Shown one piece after another: positions 61,301 through 64,000 of a DNA stretch of 64,000 nucleotides. How positions within the stretch are numbered: position 1 is the first letter of the stretch; every line of letters begins with the position of its first letter. The notes beneath the pieces are model-generated. The model ran no database searches and was not told where the DNA came from. It worked only from the letters and a program-made list of their open reading frames with translations. Source of the stretch: Streptomyces spectabilis. GTDB lineage: Bacteria; Actinomycetota; Actinomycetes; Streptomycetales; Streptomycetaceae. The stretch lies in NCBI RefSeq assembly GCF_008704795.1, contig NZ_CP023690.1, positions 186,001 to 250,000 of the forward strand, read 5' to 3'. The position numbers and the translations under genes were made by a program.

Positions 61301-61885
61301 GCGGGCCAGCGGCGCCCTCGACAGGTCGAAGCGCGTGGTGACCAGCGAGAACACCAGCCGGTCCAGCTCGTCGTCGCCGGTCGCCTCGTGCGTGGTGAAG
61401 GCCGCGCCGCAGTCCGCGTCGATGCGCTGTTCCAGACCCCCGTCCGCGGTCTCGGCCAGGGACGTGCGGAGCACCTCGTGGCGCCGTACGACGTCCTCGA
61501 CGGCCCCGCGCAGCGCCACCACGTCCACGGGGCCGCGCAGCTCGCTGACGAAGTACATGTTGTAGACGGGCAGGTCGGTGCCGGTCTGCTCGATGAGCCA
61601 CAGCCGGTGCTGCGCGTAGGAGGCGGGGATCGGCCGGGTGCGGTCGACCCGCTCCATGCGGACGCCGCGGCGGGCCTCCTCCTGCTCGTGTGCGCGCAGG
61701 AACCGCAGCACCTCCTCCCGGTGCGCACGGATGGTGTCGGCCAGTTCGGGGGTGAGCACCCCTTCGGGCGCGGACACGGCGAGCTTCTCGTCCTTGCGTC
61801 GGATGCGCACGCCGCGCCCGGCGAGGTCTTCCAGGAAGCGGGTCACGTTCAGGGGGGCGGCGGAGCCGGGGGCGGTCGTGTTCAC
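58388..61885 (-). CDS. NRPS module: docking, C, A, PCP
   Basis: This 1165-residue protein has an N-terminal TubC-like docking domain (about 1-70, VTRFLEDLAGRGVRIRRKDE). C (about 90-520) has an intact HHVMSDG near 215. A (about 540-1040) has FTSGSTGHPKGV, YRTGDIARLL and TPGGKTDRRAL. The pocket read by eye is D-I-V-Q-L-V-M-V-W, nearest to the Gly-type code DILQLGLIW but not identical. PCP has FFRSGGTSILMARLL near 1085. The C-terminus is a basic tail (RRRQQVARKRRERSEHKQP), perhaps a docking end for the acidic N-terminus of the next protein. GTG start and ATGA overlap couple it to both neighbours. Confidence 0.94.
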   Translation of the reverse strand: MNTTAPGSAAPLNVTRFLEDLAGRGVRIRRKDEKLAVSAPEGVLTPELADTIRAHREEVLRFLRAHEQEEARRGVRMERVDRTRPIPASYAQHRLWLIEQTGTDLPVYNMYFVSELRGPVDVVALRGAVEDVVRRHEVLRTSLAETADGGLEQRIDADCGAAFTTHEATGDDELDRLVFSLVTTRFDLSRAPLARFDLIRTGPERWTFVVTQHHVMSDGWSANLLKREISELYAAHREGRAPRLPELPVQYADYAVWERGWLGSELAEEQREFWRTALAGLPPALDLVPGRRRDAVQSYRGEGFDFHYGHRTLARVRALCEETGATLYSTLMAAYSFLLSRMTRQTDVAVGSPLANRPYPVLENTFGLFFNSITLRSRVEPDLTVREFLARTRQTAFDAFAHQDLPFDQVVQAVAPERTLSHAPVFQSIFILQSYPAVELDLAGVETTTVVPPIYSAQYDVMFKLRAVDDGFAGIMIYNRTLLDEADARRFTTWFEDVVTLFAESLDTPLGLLALPDPDGARDVVRGNAERRLPVPDATIDALVRRRLAAAPDAPALTFRDVTVSRGELARRAGAVAASLRAAGLRPGERVGLLLPRTPDLVAVVLGVLQAGLSYVPLSGALPPARTDAMLAAADCSALVLGAPHEDRVPGFSGRRLRAADLLTGAGPGTPGTATAQDIAYTIFTSGSTGHPKGVEVTHANLTNLVAALDEAVPVDGDTVWLSVTDLTFDIAVVELLWTLTRGVHVVLAETAETLRLLPATGSWREPAGAPELILRHGVTALQATPTFVREVLRLPDAERALGALELLLVGGEALDPALAARLKALGIPRVLNMYGPTETTVWSTCWEVPAEPGRVLVGRPLANTSVHVVDAALRPVPVGMYGELLIGGAGVARGYAGRPDLTRERFVTLPETGAESRVYRTGDIARLLPGGVLELAGRVDHQVKVNGYRIELQEVEHAVDSLDAVAASAVTVQRRGERDVLVAHYVPRAGRAAPDDTELRAALAALLPEQMLPAAFVALAALPTTPGGKTDRRALAPVRFAEPAAEPVPVATDLERRLLAVWRTVLGNDAVGPDDDFFRSGGTSILMARLLQDVRQEIRPDARIVDLFRHPTARGYAAHLTGSADPAPQPAGPDPATGDRRAAQARRRQQVARKRRERSEHKQP

Positions 61886-64000
61886 AGTTCGACCGTCCCG
61901 ACCGTGTCGTCGGCCGCCGGAGCCAGCGAGGTGAAGAGCCGTTCCGCCGCGAGGCGCTCGGCCACCAGGCCGGCCATGCCCTCCAGCGTCTCCGCTTCCA
62001 GGAGGTCGCCCAGGGAGACCCGGACTTGGAGGCGCTCCCAGATCCTGGCCATGACCTGGGAGGCGAGCAGCGAGTGCCCGCCGAGCAGGAAGAAGCTGTC
62101 GTCGGGTTGTACGTCGTCGACGCCGAGGACCTCTTGCCAGATGGCGGCGAGGTGTTCCTGCGGCTCGCGGCGGGCGTCCGCCGGCGTGGGCCGCGCGGGG
62201 GCGGGCACCGCGGCCTCCGAGGCGGGCGGCGCCTCGGCGGGCCAGTGACGGGTTTCCTCGAACGGGTAGGGCGGAAGCGGGGCCACGCGCCCCTCTCCGG
62301 ACCCCTCGACGAGATGCCAGGGCACGTCCGTACCCCGCTCCCAGCAGTGGGCGACCAGCGCGAGCCACCTGTCCCAGGCGCCGAGCGCGGCGAACAGGTC
62401 CGGTCCTTCGCAGGTCGCCGCGGGCGGCTCGGCGCCCATCACCGCGCCGCGCGTCATGTCCAGGAGGCGGTCCGCCGGGGGAAGCCCGCCCGGGGCCACG
62501 CGCACACCGGCGCCCGCCAGTCTGACCTCGCGCGCGGCGGGCGCCCAGGCCGCTGTCCTCAACTCCGCCTCCACCGCGTCCAGGTGGCGTTCGCACGCGC
62601 TCAGGTCGGCGCCGGGGAGCGCGGCGGCCACCGCCCGGCCGTGCCCGTCCGCGCAGCGCAGCGCCACCTCGGGGGCGAGCACGCCCGCCGCGGCGAGCGC
62701 GAGGTACTCCCCCGCGCCCGCGCCCGCCAGGACCGGGACGTCGGCCAGGGCCCCGAGCGCCCACAGCGCGGCGCGCAGGACCTCGGTACCGTCCTCGCCG
62801 GGGCTGCCAAGATCCGCCCGCAGTGCGGGGAGGAACTCGGGGAGCCGGGCGTCCAGGCCGTGCGGGGCGAGGTTGCGGGGGTCGAGGCCGAGGACCACAG
62901 GACCGGCCTCGACCGGGGCGGCGGGCTCGCTCAGCGCGGCCGCGAGCCCGGTCGCCGAGGTGGCGAGCCAGGCCCGGCGCAGCGGGCGTGGGGTGCGCCG
63001 GTGCTGGAGGGTGTGGGCGACGTCGGCCGCCGTGAGCCCGGCGACCCGTTCCGCGAGCAACCCGCGCCAGCGCTCGAAGGAGCGGGGGCTGTGGGCCGAG
63101 ACGGGGAAGATCCGGGCCGGGCCCGCCTCCCCGGAACGCGCGGGGGCGGCGGGTACGGCCGGTGGCTCCTCCAGGACGACGTGGGCGTTGGTGCCGCCGA
63201 TGCCGAGCGCGGTGACAGCGGCCCGCCGGGGGCCACCGGTCTGTGGCCAGGGCTCGGCGCGCCCGTTGACGCGTAGTCCCGTGCCGTCCAGGCGTATGCG
63301 CGGGTTCAGCTCCTCGTGGCCGACGGTCGGCGGGACCGTGCCCTCGCGGACGGCCAGGACGGCCTTGATGAACCCGGCCATACCGGCCGCGCTGTCCAGA
63401 TGGCCGACGGACGACTTCACGGCACCGATCACGCAGTCCGTCGTCACCCCGAGCCGCTCCCTGGCTTCCAGGAGGGCGGCGATCTCCACCGGGTCGCCGA
63501 GCGACGTGCCGGTGCCGTGCGCCTCGACGTAGGCGATGTCGCCGGGGTCGACCCCGGCGTCGGCGAGCGCGGCCAGGACGACGTCGCGCTGCCCCCGCAC
63601 GCTGGGGGCGGCGAAGCTCTGCCGGTCCGCGCCGTCGTTGTTGAGGGCCGAACCCCGCACGACCGCGTGCACGGTGTCCCCATCGCGCAGGGCCGCGTCG
63701 AGGCGCTTCAGGACGACCGCGCCGACGCCGCTGCCGGGCACGGTGCCCGAGGCCTCGCGGTCGAAGGGGCGCAGGGCCCCCTCGGGCGAGGCCACGCCGC
63801 CCGGCCGGGCGAGGTAGCCGTGGTGGTCGGGCAGGCGCAGGTTCACGGCGCCCGCGAGGGCGAGGTCGCAGTCCCCGGCGAGCAGGCTCCGGCGGGCCAG
63901 GTGAACGGCGGTGAGCGAGGTGGAGCACAGGCTGCTCACGAAGACGCTCGGGCCGCGCAGGTCGAGGTGGTAGGAGACGCGCAGGGGCAGGGTGGCCGGG
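61882..64000 (-). CDS. PKS module: KS, dead AT, ACP (5' end outside window)
   Basis: The frame is open at the right edge, so the N-terminal part is missing. KS has the active Cys in VSSLCSTSLTAVH near 63926, VEAHGTGTSLGDP and KSSVGHLDSAAGMAG. The region that should be the AT (about 63100-62300) has lost its nucleophile motif: GHSxGE reads GAGAGE in VLAGAGAGEYLALAAAGVL. ACP has FFLLGGHSLLASQV, an NRPS-like carrier motif, near 62080. The extender unit should therefore come from the discrete AT at 49178. Its stop overlaps the GTG of the NRPS gene, so it delivers its chain to that module. Confidence 0.93.
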   Translation of the reverse strand, partial: PATLPLRVSYHLDLRGPSVFVSSLCSTSLTAVHLARRSLLAGDCDLALAGAVNLRLPDHHGYLARPGGVASPEGALRPFDREASGTVPGSGVGAVVLKRLDAALRDGDTVHAVVRGSALNNDGADRQSFAAPSVRGQRDVVLAALADAGVDPGDIAYVEAHGTGTSLGDPVEIAALLEARERLGVTTDCVIGAVKSSVGHLDSAAGMAGFIKAVLAVREGTVPPTVGHEELNPRIRLDGTGLRVNGRAEPWPQTGGPRRAAVTALGIGGTNAHVVLEEPPAVPAAPARSGEAGPARIFPVSAHSPRSFERWRGLLAERVAGLTAADVAHTLQHRRTPRPLRRAWLATSATGLAAALSEPAAPVEAGPVVLGLDPRNLAPHGLDARLPEFLPALRADLGSPGEDGTEVLRAALWALGALADVPVLAGAGAGEYLALAAAGVLAPEVALRCADGHGRAVAAALPGADLSACERHLDAVEAELRTAAWAPAAREVRLAGAGVRVAPGGLPPADRLLDMTRGAVMGAEPPAATCEGPDLFAALGAWDRWLALVAHCWERGTDVPWHLVEGSGEGRVAPLPPYPFEETRHWPAEAPPASEAAVPAPARPTPADARREPQEHLAAIWQEVLGVDDVQPDDSFFLLGGHSLLASQVMARIWERLQVRVSLGDLLEAETLEGMAGLVAERLAAERLFTSLAPAADDTVGTVEL

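Overview
The window is high-GC DNA from an actinomycete, most likely a Streptomyces. This is inferred from the base composition, GTG and TTG starts, 4-bp stop/start overlaps (ATGA, GTGA, TTGA), an IS112-like element and the type of biosynthetic genes. I found no rRNA or tRNA genes and no CRISPR array.

Layout. (1) Bases 1-4274 are the end of one polyketide cluster on the + strand: the last KR-ACP part of a type I PKS with no thioesterase, an AveC-spirocyclase-like membrane protein and an epoxidase-type FAD monooxygenase. (2) Bases 4291-18777 are a scrambled accessory stretch. It holds an IS5-type element with a frameshifted transposase, broken transposases, a 3.1-kb element with matching ends and TAA target duplications that carries an AraC regulator and an alpha/beta hydrolase, a frameshifted GNAT gene, a truncated recombinase-like gene, OYE/AsnC/LysR/SDR redox and regulatory genes, an orphan CheB-type methylesterase, and another IS with 24-bp terminal repeats. 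(3) Bases 19343-25110 are a complete peptide-type ABC importer operon. (4) From 25418 to the right edge lies a large biosynthetic cluster, almost all on the - strand, that I cannot match to a known product.

The large cluster has four parts. The right part (49178-64000) is a hybrid line, read right to left: PKS (KS, dead AT, ACP), NRPS (docking, C, A, PCP), then PKS-NRPS (KS, dead AT, ACP, C, A, PCP, terminal C-like domain). A discrete malonyl-type AT and a luciferase-like monooxygenase accompany it. The middle part (40896-46742) is a tightly coupled operon: FabH-like KAS III, ACP, a Cys-less KAS-like partner, PLP decarboxylase, AcpS, a hotdog ammonia-lyase-like protein and an AMP ligase. It looks like a beta-amino-acyl or similar starter pathway. 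The next part (30513-40672) holds a RlmN-like radical SAM enzyme, three class IIb (Asp/Asn-type) aminoacyl-tRNA-synthetase-like proteins, a 699-residue protein of unknown function, an MFS exporter, a small exported-type peptide and a MccF-like S66 peptidase. The left part (25418-30455) has a methyltransferase, a cysteine-type stand-alone A domain, a CxxC flavoprotein, a PCP and a LuxR-type regulator.

The most exciting signal is a complete T-box riboswitch (about 34898-34630, - strand) in front of an AspRS-like gene. It has its own promoter, a Stem I with the usual conserved loops and a GAC (Asp) specifier, and a perfect antiterminator fold with a UGGC bulge that would pair with the G73-CCA end of tRNA-Asp. 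Together with the three Asp/Asn-type synthetase paralogs and a MccF-like peptidase (that family protects against an aspartyl-adenylate mimic), this suggests that the cluster makes, or defends against, an inhibitor of aspartate/asparagine charging. In addition, three transcription units share a promoter with an identical 17-base spacer and a GGAAAA/TTTTCC-like operator, which suggests common control by the cluster regulator. The product and the overall logic are inference; the sequence motifs are seen directly.
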